Part shown: piece after piece, positions 1 through 7,658 of the stretch
Numbering within the stretch: position 1 is the first letter of the stretch
How the letters are laid out: each line of letters starts with the position of its first letter
NCBI GenBank assembly: GCA_964463485.1
Contig: CAYXDO010000201.1
Location: 1 to 18,421, forward strand
DNA: 18,421 nucleotides
Direction: 5' to 3'
DNA from: CAYXDO01 sp964463485
Lineage (GTDB): Bacteria; Myxococcota; Kuafuiibacteriia; Kuafuiibacteriales; Kuafuiibacteriaceae
The notes under the pieces: model-generated
Told to the model about the DNA's origin: nothing
The model's input: the letters and a program-made list of their open reading frames with translations, nothing else
Database searches by the model: none
Position numbers and translations under genes: made by a program

Positions 1-170
1 GACGCAGACGCAGACGATCAGACGCAGACGCAGACGATCTGACGCAGACGCAGACGATCAGACGCAGACGCGGACGCAGACGATCAGACGCAGACGCAGA
101 CGCAGACGATCTGACGCAGGCGCAGACGATCTGACGCAGACGCAGCCGATCTGACGCAGACGCAGACGAT
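1..170. repeat. Hierarchical tandem repeat, 20-bp unit made of 6-bp subunits
   Basis: Eight consecutive units fit the pattern GACGCAGACGCAGACGATCW: 1-20, 21-40, 41-60, 61-86, 87-112, 113-132, 133-152 and a last partial unit 153-170. Each is a run of the hexamer GACGCA closed by GACGATC plus A or T. Units 61-86 and 87-112 are 26 bp long because they carry one extra hexamer, so the array varies at two levels. Single-base variants occur at 72, 120 and 146. The array starts at or before the window edge and ends 21 bp beyond the stop codon of the J-domain gene. No ORF running through it resembles a known protein. It looks like a minisatellite prone to slippage; no function is visible. Confidence 0.95.
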
Positions 171-191
171 ATCGAACGACTGCGGTCGCCG

Positions 192-2021
192 TCACCTCTT
201 GAGGAGCTTGGAGAGCTTTCCTCCAAGTCCCGACGATTCGGCAGACTCCTCGCGCTCTCGTTTCTTGCGCGTCTCTTCGAGCCGGACTTCGCGCCCGGCT
301 TCGACGTGGTTGGGGTCGTAGTGCAGCGCCAGCTTGAAGGCTCCGAGCGCTCGGTCGTGCTCGCCTGCGGTTTTGTGCACCAGGCCCAGCCAGTACTGCA
401 GCTCCGCGTCGGCCGGAGTCTGTTCCAGCGCTTCGTTGAGCGTCTCGCGGGCGTCGGCGATCGCGGCCTCCCGGTCGTTTTCGGGATCGTTGAACTGGAT
501 CCACGCCATGAAGCCCTTGAAGTGGGCGTTCTTCTTGTCCATCGAGATCGCCGTGTTGAGGATCTCCTTGGCCTTCTTGAAGTCGCGCTTCTTGAACATG
601 ACCGTCGCCATGTCGTATTTGACCTTGGCGGCCTTGGCCTTCTGCTCGCTCTGCTCGTCGAGCTGCGTTCGGCCCGCTTTGAGCGCGGCCGTGTACTCTT
701 TGCGGCGCTCGGGGTTGGAGATCGCCGCGTAGGCTTCGTTCAGCTTGGCTTGAACGGTCCGCGCCATCTGGCCGACGTCGGCGGCTACGGCGCCGAGGGC
801 GTCGGGGTGGAACTTCTTCGAAAGGTTCGTGAACGCGACGCGAATGTCCTTGTCCTGCGTCGTTTGTTCGAGCCCTAGGAGCTCGAAGTAGTTGAGATCG
901 CCGAGCTTCTCGTGGAGCTCCTTGATCTCTTTGACGACCGGATTCTCTTTGGGCGGCGCCTCTTTGGGCTTCAGCTTCTCGATTGTGGTCGCGGGCGCAG
1001 GCCGACGCGGTTCCTCGCGCGGCTTGTCCTCCGGGGACGGCGGGATGAAGTGTCGCCTCGGCTCGGGTCCGTCTCGTTTTGGCTCCTCGCTCCTCGGCTC
1101 CTCGCGCCTCGGCTCCTCCCGCTTCTCCTCCCGCTTCTGTTCTTCACGACGCGGTTCGGGCGAGGATTGAGCGCTCGCGACTTGCGGCTGCGAGACCGCC
1201 CATGCGGGCGCCGCGCTCGGCGCCGTCGTCGGCGCCACGACGTTGATCACTTCCTTGATCGGTTGTGCCAGCTTGACCGGGACCAGCTCCGCGATTCCCG
1301 TCGACAGCACGGCCTTCAGCGCTGCGCGCACGGCCTTGCGGTTCTTGATCGCGCGCTCGATCTGATCGGCTTTTCGCGGCTGCTCGATCAGTCGAAACAC
1401 CTCTCGATCGACCGGGTCTGGGTTCAACCGGTCGAGCACTTGCGGCTTCGCTTTGAGGTGCACCGCCTTGCCGAGGAGCTGATCAGTGAGCTCCCGGAGC
1501 TCGTCTTCGGTGGCGAAGGCCTTGATGGACGGCAGCAGGAGCGCCCAGCCGTCGATCGCTACGCCTGCTCGCTTGGCCATGGGATCGTTGGCGGCCTTGG
1601 CGCTCCATTGTCCGCCGGCCAGCCCGAACATTCGGGTCACCCGCCGAGTGGTCTGGTGCTGAATGCACTCGTCGACGATCTGCGCCTGACGCACGATGCC
1701 CTTCTTCACGAGTAGCTCGCCGAGGAGGGGCCGTTTCTCGGGGTCGCCTCCGGCCTGCCCGGCCTGCTCGGCCACGGCTTCGTCGATCGCGGACTTTGCG
1801 CAGACGCGCCTCAGCACGAGCAAGTCTCCCAGCTTGTCGTTGGTGAGCCCCGTTCCGCCTGCAAGCACGGGCGCTCCTTCCCTGAAGTAGATCGTCGCTT
1901 CGCCTCCCTGCACGCGAAACGTCAGCGTTCCCGTGAAGAGGTTTCGGAGCGCGGAGCCGAGCAGGTCCGAGAAGAAGACTGGCCCGATCTTTCCTCCGGA
2001 TGTGGTGACGAGATCGATCAT
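192..2021 (-). CDS. DUF4388-like / J-domain / TPR protein
   Basis: A 609-residue, probably cytoplasmic protein with no signal peptide or membrane segment. Residues 1-150 resemble the DUF4388 (PATAN-like) domain common in myxobacteria, with a FFSDLLGSALRN start and a GTLTFRV strand. Residues 150-250 are helical. Residues 260-360 are a Pro/Ala/Glu/Arg-rich linker. A J domain lies at about 375-447 (NYFELLGLE, then HPD at 405-407, then YAAISNPERRKEY), so the residues needed to stimulate an Hsp70 ATPase are present. TPR-like helical repeats follow at about 465-575 (AISMDKKNAHF, ALHYDPNHVEA), and the tail is basic. DnaJ's Gly/Phe and zinc-finger regions are absent, so this is a specialised J protein, not DnaJ. 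It is the last gene of a three-gene operon; its GAGGG ribosome-binding site overlaps the stop of the lipoprotein gene, which suggests translational coupling. Client and partner are unknown. Confidence 0.85.
   Translation of the reverse strand: MIDLVTTSGGKIGPVFFSDLLGSALRNLFTGTLTFRVQGGEATIYFREGAPVLAGGTGLTNDKLGDLLVLRRVCAKSAIDEAVAEQAGQAGGDPEKRPLLGELLVKKGIVRQAQIVDECIQHQTTRRVTRMFGLAGGQWSAKAANDPMAKRAGVAIDGWALLLPSIKAFATEDELRELTDQLLGKAVHLKAKPQVLDRLNPDPVDREVFRLIEQPRKADQIERAIKNRKAVRAALKAVLSTGIAELVPVKLAQPIKEVINVVAPTTAPSAAPAWAVSQPQVASAQSSPEPRREEQKREEKREEPRREEPRSEEPKRDGPEPRRHFIPPSPEDKPREEPRRPAPATTIEKLKPKEAPPKENPVVKEIKELHEKLGDLNYFELLGLEQTTQDKDIRVAFTNLSKKFHPDALGAVAADVGQMARTVQAKLNEAYAAISNPERRKEYTAALKAGRTQLDEQSEQKAKAAKVKYDMATVMFKKRDFKKAKEILNTAISMDKKNAHFKGFMAWIQFNDPENDREAAIADARETLNEALEQTPADAELQYWLGLVHKTAGEHDRALGAFKLALHYDPNHVEAGREVRLEETRKKREREESAESSGLGGKLSKLLKR
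1068..1154 (-). repeat. Charged Glu/Arg/Pro repeat region inside the J-domain protein
   Basis: Codons for residues about 291-318 encode degenerate repeats such as REEPRREEPRSEEPKRD. In the plus strand this appears as reiterated CTCCTC/GGCTCCTCG blocks. It is the linker between the DUF4388-like region and the J domain, likely disordered, and a probable site of length variation between strains. Confidence 0.8.
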
Positions 2022-2027
2022 GGTCCC

Positions 2028-2804
2028 TCAACGGCAAACGCCGAGATCCTCGAGCGTCTGCGGATCGATGTCCGCTTTCACGAATTGGCAGGTCTCTCCT
2101 GCGACGCAGTTCTGGTTGACGCTCCCGAACGGGCAGGGCGGTAGGCACCGACGCAGGTCCGTGCTGTTCTCGGGCCGATCACACACGAGCGCGCGCCCGA
2201 GATCGTCGGCCTGCTTGCATGTGCGCGTGTCGTCGCAGACCTCCGTGATCGGCGTGATCCCCGACGGAATGCACGCGGTGGTGTTCGTGTCTCCGATGCG
2301 GTGGCACATCTCGTTCCCGAGACAAGATCCCGCTCGGAAGATTTGGCACGGCGTGAAACACACGCCGGCTCCGTTGAACGGTACGCACTCCTGCGGAGGC
2401 GGGCACGTGTTCGGGTTCGCGACGCACTCCCCCTCGTCGCACACGCCCGCGCCTTCGGCGATCTTCCAGCAGGTCGTGCCGGCCGGACACACGTCGCGCA
2501 CGTAGCGGCCGGACTCCGGCGTCGAATAGTTGCTGGGCACACACTTCGGCAGGCACCGATAGCCGCGGCCTTCGTAGTTGTAGCAAAGATGGTCGATCGG
2601 GCAGAGGTCGTCCGGCGTCTCGGCGTCCGGCGGGCAGCTCTTGAACGGGTCCACCGAGTGCTTCGGGATGCAGCGGTTCGTGCTCACCAGACACACGTGC
2701 GTGGGCAGACAAGGGCAGGGCAGGTCTGTCTCCTCGTCGAAGTCCATCAAGAAGCTGCATCCGGCCAGCACGACCAGCACGCCTGCGCTGATCGACTTCA
2801 CCAT
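2028..2804 (-). CDS. Cysteine-rich lipoprotein
   Basis: A 258-residue lipoprotein. The N-terminus MVKSISAGVLVVLAGC is a type II signal peptide with lipobox LAGC and lipidated Cys16. Ser17 follows, so by the E. coli +2 rule it would go to the outer membrane. The mature protein holds 28 further cysteines, an even number, spread through its length in recurring spacings (CPxGTTC, CPPPQEC, CVAGETC), which suggests many disulfides and an extracytoplasmic location. I recognise no named domain; small Cys-rich modules of this kind are frequent in myxobacterial surface lipoproteins. It lies 7 nt downstream of the PEGA-domain gene and 6 nt upstream of the J-domain gene, so the three are almost certainly one transcript. 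The Shine-Dalgarno sequence before the ATG is weak. Function unknown; binding or adhesion is possible but not shown. Confidence 0.85.
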   Translation of the reverse strand: MVKSISAGVLVVLAGCSFLMDFDEETDLPCPCLPTHVCLVSTNRCIPKHSVDPFKSCPPDAETPDDLCPIDHLCYNYEGRGYRCLPKCVPSNYSTPESGRYVRDVCPAGTTCWKIAEGAGVCDEGECVANPNTCPPPQECVPFNGAGVCFTPCQIFRAGSCLGNEMCHRIGDTNTTACIPSGITPITEVCDDTRTCKQADDLGRALVCDRPENSTDLRRCLPPCPFGSVNQNCVAGETCQFVKADIDPQTLEDLGVCR

Positions 2805-2811
2805 GCCCGCG

Positions 2812-4404
2812 TCACCATGCGCTCCTCCAATACATCATCGCGCCCCCGTCGGTGGGGGCCGCGCCCACCGGCGAGCCGAGGAGCTCCGCCGGAGTCGGCT
2901 TGTGCGACTCGCTGATCAACACGACGATCCCTCCGGCGATCGCAAGCGCCGCCCCAGCTCCGTAGAAGATGTCCGCGAGCAGCGCCTTCTGCTTGCCGTC
3001 GCGGCGGACCACCGGGAGGTCGGGGCTCGCTTGCGGCGTGTTGATGTAGTCGGCGTGAACCGAGAACGCGAGGCTCCCGAGGATCACGCCCGTGATGCCG
3101 CACGCGACGCCGGCTCCTGCCATGCTGATCCCCACGATCGTGCCAGTCTTCATGCCTTCGTCGTCGGGGCCCTTGGTGCCGGTCACGGGCGTCGTGGGCG
3201 GAGGTTTGTCGGTGACCGGAGTCGAGCTCGGATCTGTCTTCGTACCGAGCCCGGAGCCTTCCGAAAGCCCAAAGCCGGAGCCCCCGCCGGCAGGCTTGGT
3301 GTCGCTCTTCGCCACGCCGCTCGTTGCGACGTCGAGCAGCTTCTTCACGAACTCGCCCATCTCTCGATCGGCCTCCGCGCTGTCCGCGCCGAACACCGCG
3401 CGCTCGGTCGCGAGCCGGATCGCCGCGGTGGCGTCGAGCACCGCCCCGGTCATCGAGACGTCTTTGCCGCTCTGGGACACGCTGACGACGATCAAAGTCT
3501 CGGCGACGACAAGCCTCCCGAGCGACCGGAGCTGTCCTCCCATGCCGTCTTCGAGCACCTCGCGCCCGGCACGCGAGAGTAGGTCGCGAAGCTCGGCGCC
3601 GCGTCGGATCGACGAGAGGCGCGTTTGGCTCGTGACGCGCTGACCAGGCGAGACCTCCATCGGCGCGCCATGGGATACGTAGCCGTCCTTCTCGAGCCTG
3701 ACGTAGTGGGTGCCTGCGGTGAGTCGCTCGACGGTCAGCGGAGTGACGCCTCGCTGGTCGCCGTCGATGAAGACGGCCGCATAGGGCGGCGTCGAGTAGA
3801 CTTCGACAGCGCCGTTGGGCGCTTTTTCGAGTCGCCGCAGCGCCTGGTCAAAGGACTTTTGGACCGGAGGCGGTGACTCTGCGGGAGCGTAGCCCGGGTC
3901 GATGGTGAGTAGCTCCAAGAAGGTGCTGACGCCTTCCTCGGCCGATCCTCGGAGCGTCAGCGCGGCTCCGAGGTAGTAGAGCGCGGTCTTGAGCTCGCCG
4001 AGATCGCCGATCAGCGGTCCGGCCTGTTGATAGAGGCTTACGGCCTGGCCGAGCCGCGCGATCGCGTCGTCGAGGGTCATGGCGTCGTAGGCGCGGCGGC
4101 CATCGGCGAGCGCCGTTTGAGCGCGCTCCAGCGTCTCCTCTTCTCGGGTTTTCGGATCCCCGGACAAAACTCGAGCCGGATCGATCCAGGCGAGCCTTGG
4201 ATGAGCCCGGATCGAGCCGCGCAGCAGGGCTCCGAGGGCCGCAGCGGGCTTCTGGCCTGAGGGGTCACGTGAGACGGCGAAGGCGGCGGTGGCGATGCGC
4301 TCAGGGCTGGCCGCCGAGCTCCGCGACGGGAGCCCGGCCAGAAGCCCGGCGAGGGCGCACCACGCAAGCGACGGGTAGAGCGCGGGCCTTTGCCTCAGGG
4401 GCAC
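2812..4404 (-). CDS. Secreted PEGA-domain protein with C-terminal membrane helices
   Basis: A 530-residue envelope protein. A GTG start gives a signal-peptide-like N-terminus (hydrophobic 11-26, then SSAASPE). Residues 90-175 form a TPR-like helical region (YDAMTLDDAIARLGQAV, LGAALTLRGSAEEG, LLTIDPGYAPAE). A PEGA domain follows at about 198-265: GAVEVYSTPPYAAVFIDGD, GVTPLTVERLTAGTHYVRL, KDGY. PEGA domains are small beta domains common in surface proteins. Residues 365-418 are a Gly/Ser/Thr/Pro linker. Two hydrophobic, Gly/Ala-rich helices lie at about 419-446 and 475-497. It opens the operon with the lipoprotein and the J protein. Many deltaproteobacterial proteins share this TPR-PEGA-TM plan without a known role. 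The start is the first available in frame; the ribosome-binding site is poor, so it could be slightly off. Confidence 0.82.
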   Translation of the reverse strand: MPLRQRPALYPSLAWCALAGLLAGLPSRSSAASPERIATAAFAVSRDPSGQKPAAALGALLRGSIRAHPRLAWIDPARVLSGDPKTREEETLERAQTALADGRRAYDAMTLDDAIARLGQAVSLYQQAGPLIGDLGELKTALYYLGAALTLRGSAEEGVSTFLELLTIDPGYAPAESPPPVQKSFDQALRRLEKAPNGAVEVYSTPPYAAVFIDGDQRGVTPLTVERLTAGTHYVRLEKDGYVSHGAPMEVSPGQRVTSQTRLSSIRRGAELRDLLSRAGREVLEDGMGGQLRSLGRLVVAETLIVVSVSQSGKDVSMTGAVLDATAAIRLATERAVFGADSAEADREMGEFVKKLLDVATSGVAKSDTKPAGGGSGFGLSEGSGLGTKTDPSSTPVTDKPPPTTPVTGTKGPDDEGMKTGTIVGISMAGAGVACGITGVILGSLAFSVHADYINTPQASPDLPVVRRDGKQKALLADIFYGAGAALAIAGGIVVLISESHKPTPAELLGSPVGAAPTDGGAMMYWRSAW

Positions 4405-4796
4405 GACAGAGGCTTACACGATGAGGGCGTCGAGGGCCAAGTTCCGACTGCAGCATGCCCTCCGTGATTCGAGCTTGTTGTGCTCGAGCCTTTCGATCCT
4501 GCGACCGCGCGAGCTACCATTCCAAATCCTCGAAGGGCAGCTCGACGCCGCAGGGTTGCGTCTTTGTCGCCGCCCTCTTCGAAGGCTTCGTCATAGGATG
4601 CGTGAGGCAGGATTAGGATCGGGCAGGGCACGGGCACGAAGTCCTCGCAGAGCCGCGCCGAATTTCGACGCTACTGGCTGGCGAGCTAGGGTCTCACTCA
4701 TCGAGAGACGGCTTGGGTTCCTGAGGTGGTTCGCGCGTGGCGCGGACCGTCGTTGATCTGCTCGACAGCCGGGGAGGGCACGCACGGGCCCGTAAC
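4405..4796. other. 392-bp intergenic region, no gene supported
   Basis: Separates the 3' end of the ATPase gene from the 5' end of the PEGA-domain gene, both on the minus strand, so it should hold the promoter of the three-gene operon. Short open frames exist on both strands, but their translations are Arg/Ser-rich, lack recognisable motifs and have no ribosome-binding site. I found no convincing -35/-10 pair. Two symmetrical sequences are present: an inverted repeat at 4469-4487 and a 10-bp palindrome ACGGGCCCGT at 4784-4793 just past the ATPase stop codon. Confidence 0.6.
4469..4487. promoter_or_regulatory. Inverted repeat upstream of the PEGA operon
   Basis: TCGAGC - 7 nt (TTGTTGT) - GCTCGA, a perfect 6-bp arm pair about 65-83 bp upstream of the GTG start of the minus-strand operon. 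The spacing suits an operator or activator site. It could also be chance in GC-rich DNA, and no regulator is encoded beside it. Confidence 0.3.
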
Positions 4797-7214
4797 TCAC
4801 CCATGCAGCTCGACACCCGTCGCGCAAGGTTCCGGGAGGCCGGCCGACGGTACTCTCCACGGAACCCAAGCCAGCACGAAATCACCGACCGTGGTGTCGG
4901 ATTTCCTGGCCGCGATCGCGACCTCAGTGAGCTCGAGCCTGGCCGGATCTAGGCGGCCGTCGGAGCTCCTGAGCGTACTCTTCAGCTCGGCGTCGAGCTG
5001 CCGGATACTCTCGTCGAGGGCTTCGATGGAGTCCTCCGCCCGGGCCACGCCTTTCCGTGCCTCGAGGGCGCGGCCGGCGCTCTTGGCTGTGGATCTCGCG
5101 CGGCCGACGTTCGCCATGGAGACGGCTTTTCTTCCGAAGAATGCGCCGACCAAAGTCGCACCTAGCGAGAACGCGGTGTCGAGGCTCTTCTCGCTCGCTT
5201 CCGCGGACTCTCGGCGCAGCTTCTCCTCGGCCCGACTTCGTTTGTTCAGCAACGATTCCATCTTGGGCGCGAGCTTCCTGCGGAGAGTCTCCAACTCTCG
5301 ATCTCGCGTCTCGCGGACGAGATCGGAGACTCGGATCACGAAGTCCGCCCGATCTTCTCCGGGTCTCGAGACGAGCTTCAGCGCCGGAGCGGCGAGGAGC
5401 TTCAGCGGGAGGGCTTCGTAGGCATGGAGCGCCAGCGACTTCTTCCACACGACGTATTTGCCGCGGTTGGCGAGGGACGGGGGCGTCGTCGCGAAGGTCG
5501 CCGCTTCGTTCGGTGAGGCGAGCAAGGTCAAGCGCTCGAGCTCGACGCTCTGGGCGCGAGACCAGGGCGCGTCGGTGTCGCGCGGATCGAGCGGCAACAG
5601 GAGTGAGAGGGCGCGCCAGTGATCGACACGGTCCTTGACCGAGACGTGGTGGAGCCTGAGGGTCGCGAGGAGGGCGGGTCGGTACACCAAGCGACCGTCC
5701 CCCGCGGTGGCGGCCAGGAATCGCTCGGTGATTTCGGCCGGGAGCACGGGACGAGGGTCGCTCGGTGAGGTCGGGGCTGGGTGCGCCGCGGTCGAGCGCC
5801 GCGAGCTCATCAGACTCTTGATTTGTTCACGGGTGAGCGGGCCGCGAAGGAACGACAAAGTCCAGCGAGTCTTGAAGACGATGGGAGCGTCTTCGTGGAC
5901 GTTACTCATGAGGAAGACGCGGTTTCCGAGCGCCGAGAGGGTTCGATCCATGGTGGCGCGATCGAACGCGCGCCCGTTGCCCGCGCCCTCGAGCCCGTCG
6001 AGAACGCGGTCTTTGTCGCGCTCGGTCTGGAGCCGTCCGATGAACCACGTGCCGCAGTTCGAGAGTCCTTTGTAGTCGAGGTCCACTGGATTCTGAGTAG
6101 CGAGGACGACGCCGAGCCCGAAGGCGCGCGCTTGCTTGAGCAGCGTGAGCATCGGAGCTTTGGAGGGCGGAGTCGCGGTCGGAGGGAAGTAGCCGGCGAT
6201 TTCGTCCATGTACAAGATTGCTCTGAGGCTCGAGGTGCCGGACTGAGTTCGAACCCACGCGAGCACTTGGGAGAGTAGGCTCGTCACGAACGACATGCGC
6301 TGCGCGTCGGAGAGGTGGGCGATCGAGACGATCGCGACGCGAGGCTTGCCGGCGGGGGTTCGGAGCAGGCGAGCGACGTCGAGCGGCTGACCTTCTGCCC
6401 AGGCTTTCGCCGCAGGAGACGCCAGCAGGTTGTTCACGGACATGGCGAGGGTCATGCGGTCTTTGGCTGGATAGAAGGTCTCGAGGTCGAGCACGCCGAC
6501 CTGATCGAACGGAGGCTTCGCGAGGAGCTTCACGAGTGAAGTCAGATCGAGGTCGCGCCCTTCGGTCCAGCCGTTTGCGAGGATCTGCGAGAGCACGATG
6601 TGCTCGCGGCTCGAGACTGGGTTGGCGTCCACGCCGACGAGCGCCAAGAGCGCCGACGCCGCGCTCTCCACGCGTGCGGCGAACGCCTCGGCGTCCTCGA
6701 CGACCGAAGCGGGAGGTGCTTGGAAGGAGGGCAAGAGCGCGAGCGAGATGCCGGCGTTGCTGCCCGGCGTGAAGACCTCGACCTCCGCGGCATCGAGCAG
6801 CTTTCTGATGCGAGCTCCGTCTTGGCCCCACTCGGCGAGCCCACTCCGCCATCGAGTCGCGGTCTCTTCGGCAAAGGCATCGAGGCCCACTCCCTTGCGC
6901 GCGGCCTCCTCGCGATCGACCCACGGAGCGAAGTCTTCACCGCGAAGGTCTGGAAAGGTCAGCATGAGGTTCGCGAGATCGCCCTTGGGGTCGATGGCGA
7001 TCGCAGGAACGCCGTCGATCGCCGCTTCCTCGAGCAGCGTCAAACACAAGCCGGTCTTGCCGCTACCGGTCATGCCCACACAGAGGGCGTGCGTCGTCAG
7101 GTCCTTGGCGTCGTAAAGAACGAGGTCGTCTTTGGGCATGTCGCGTGAGAGATCGTGGGCTCGGCCGAGGTAGAGCATTCCGAGCTTTTCGAAGTCATCG
7201 ACCCGAGGGATCAT
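4797..7214 (-). CDS. HerA/FtsK-superfamily ATPase with C-terminal coiled-coil region
   Basis: An 805-residue P-loop ATPase. Walker A is GMTGSGKTG at 47-55. A conserved AIAIDPKGDLANL segment lies at 71-83, as in HerA/VirB4-type ATPases (DUF87/DUF853-like). Walker B is ILYMDE at 333-338, and the sensor-like ATQNP is at 372-376 followed by GTWFIGRLQTERD. These motifs are typical of hexameric DNA- or protein-translocating motors. The region after about 460 is not part of the motor: it has a helical middle (490-630), a coiled coil (634-672), a short Gly-rich hydrophobic stretch (680-695, AFSLGATLVGAFFG) and a second coiled coil (705-745). No NurA-type nuclease or conjugation gene adjoins it, so neither HerA-NurA end resection nor a T4SS coupling protein is supported. 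It appears monocistronic. Substrate unknown. Confidence 0.85.
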   Translation of the reverse strand: MIPRVDDFEKLGMLYLGRAHDLSRDMPKDDLVLYDAKDLTTHALCVGMTGSGKTGLCLTLLEEAAIDGVPAIAIDPKGDLANLMLTFPDLRGEDFAPWVDREEAARKGVGLDAFAEETATRWRSGLAEWGQDGARIRKLLDAAEVEVFTPGSNAGISLALLPSFQAPPASVVEDAEAFAARVESAASALLALVGVDANPVSSREHIVLSQILANGWTEGRDLDLTSLVKLLAKPPFDQVGVLDLETFYPAKDRMTLAMSVNNLLASPAAKAWAEGQPLDVARLLRTPAGKPRVAIVSIAHLSDAQRMSFVTSLLSQVLAWVRTQSGTSSLRAILYMDEIAGYFPPTATPPSKAPMLTLLKQARAFGLGVVLATQNPVDLDYKGLSNCGTWFIGRLQTERDKDRVLDGLEGAGNGRAFDRATMDRTLSALGNRVFLMSNVHEDAPIVFKTRWTLSFLRGPLTREQIKSLMSSRRSTAAHPAPTSPSDPRPVLPAEITERFLAATAGDGRLVYRPALLATLRLHHVSVKDRVDHWRALSLLLPLDPRDTDAPWSRAQSVELERLTLLASPNEAATFATTPPSLANRGKYVVWKKSLALHAYEALPLKLLAAPALKLVSRPGEDRADFVIRVSDLVRETRDRELETLRRKLAPKMESLLNKRSRAEEKLRRESAEASEKSLDTAFSLGATLVGAFFGRKAVSMANVGRARSTAKSAGRALEARKGVARAEDSIEALDESIRQLDAELKSTLRSSDGRLDPARLELTEVAIAARKSDTTVGDFVLAWVPWRVPSAGLPEPCATGVELHG

Positions 7215-7227
7215 CAGCGTTGGTCAT

Positions 7228-7250
7228 AGCTCCGAGCCAACCGCGGAGCT
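7228..7250. promoter_or_regulatory. Inverted repeat before the HerA-like ATPase gene
   Basis: AGCTCCG - 9 nt - CGGAGCT, perfect 7-bp arms, 14 bp upstream of the minus-strand ATG at 7214. In the mRNA it would form a hairpin very close to the start codon; in DNA it could be an operator. The start codon has only a weak Shine-Dalgarno sequence, so such a hairpin could matter for translation. Confidence 0.4.
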
Positions 7251-7376
7251 AATGCACAAATACGGAGTTGCTTCGAATCTCCACCTACGGCCCGCCAGGG
7301 CGCGTGCTCGACGATAACTCGAGTTTGTACGGAGCGCCCACAGCGGACCTCGAGGATGACCTTCTGGCATCCTTCA

Positions 7377-7406
7377 TTGACATCACGAGCATCGACACGG
7401 TATGCG
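7377..7406 (+). promoter_or_regulatory. Candidate vapBC promoter, possibly leaderless
   Basis: A perfect -35 box TTGACA (7377-7382) is followed after 18 bp by TATGCG (7401-7406), a partial match to TATAAT. A start about 7 bp downstream falls on the GTG at 7413, which is the start codon chosen for the antitoxin. No Shine-Dalgarno sequence precedes that GTG, which agrees with a leaderless mRNA. Confidence 0.4.
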
Positions 7407-7412
7407 CGGTAC

Positions 7413-7658
7413 GTGCGCACGACGATCGCCATCGACGATGATCTCTTGGAGATCCTGAAGGCGCAGGCGGAGAGCGAGCACCGGAGCCTCAAAGACGCGG
7501 TGAATGATGCGCTGCGCGCCGGCCTCGTTCATCTCCGCGCGCAGAAGAAGGACCGCCCGCACATCGTGATTGTCCCGTTCTCTCGAGGTCGTCCGCGATT
7601 TCCCGATCTCGAGTCGACAGGCGAAATGCTCTCGCTGATGGACGAGGACTCGGCTTGA
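7413..7658 (+). CDS. vapB: VapB-like ribbon-helix-helix antitoxin
   Basis: An 81-residue protein. The first 38 residues (VRTTIAIDDDLLEILKAQ, then SLKDAVNDALRAGL) match the ribbon-helix-helix fold of VapB-type antitoxins: a beta strand that contacts operator DNA and two helices. The C-terminal part (GRPRFPDLES, GEMLSLMDEDSA) resembles the toxin-wrapping tail of this family. I chose GTG 7413 because the homologous region begins there; the ATG at 7356 would add 19 unrelated residues and has its purine run abutting the codon. The TGA stop overlaps the TTG start of the toxin gene, a usual arrangement for toxin-antitoxin pairs. By family precedent the VapBC complex represses its own promoter. Confidence 0.8.
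   Translation: MRTTIAIDDDLLEILKAQAESEHRSLKDAVNDALRAGLVHLRAQKKDRPHIVIVPFSRGRPRFPDLESTGEMLSLMDEDSA

Noticed and set aside
1..170. CRISPR array
   Set aside because: Units are contiguous without unique spacers and no cas gene is present.
177..188. Terminator hairpin after the J-domain gene
   Set aside because: Only a 4-bp stem (CGAC/GTCG) and no T run on the minus strand.
58..504. Open frame on the minus strand crossing the left repeat array
   Set aside because: It is a shadow of the J-domain gene extended by repeat-encoded Arg/Leu/Cys/Val runs.
4395..4756. Small open frames on both strands in the 4405-4796 gap (80 and 111 codons)
   Set aside because: Compositions are Arg/Ser/Pro-rich as in GC-rich noise, there is no ribosome-binding site or motif, and the two overlap each other.
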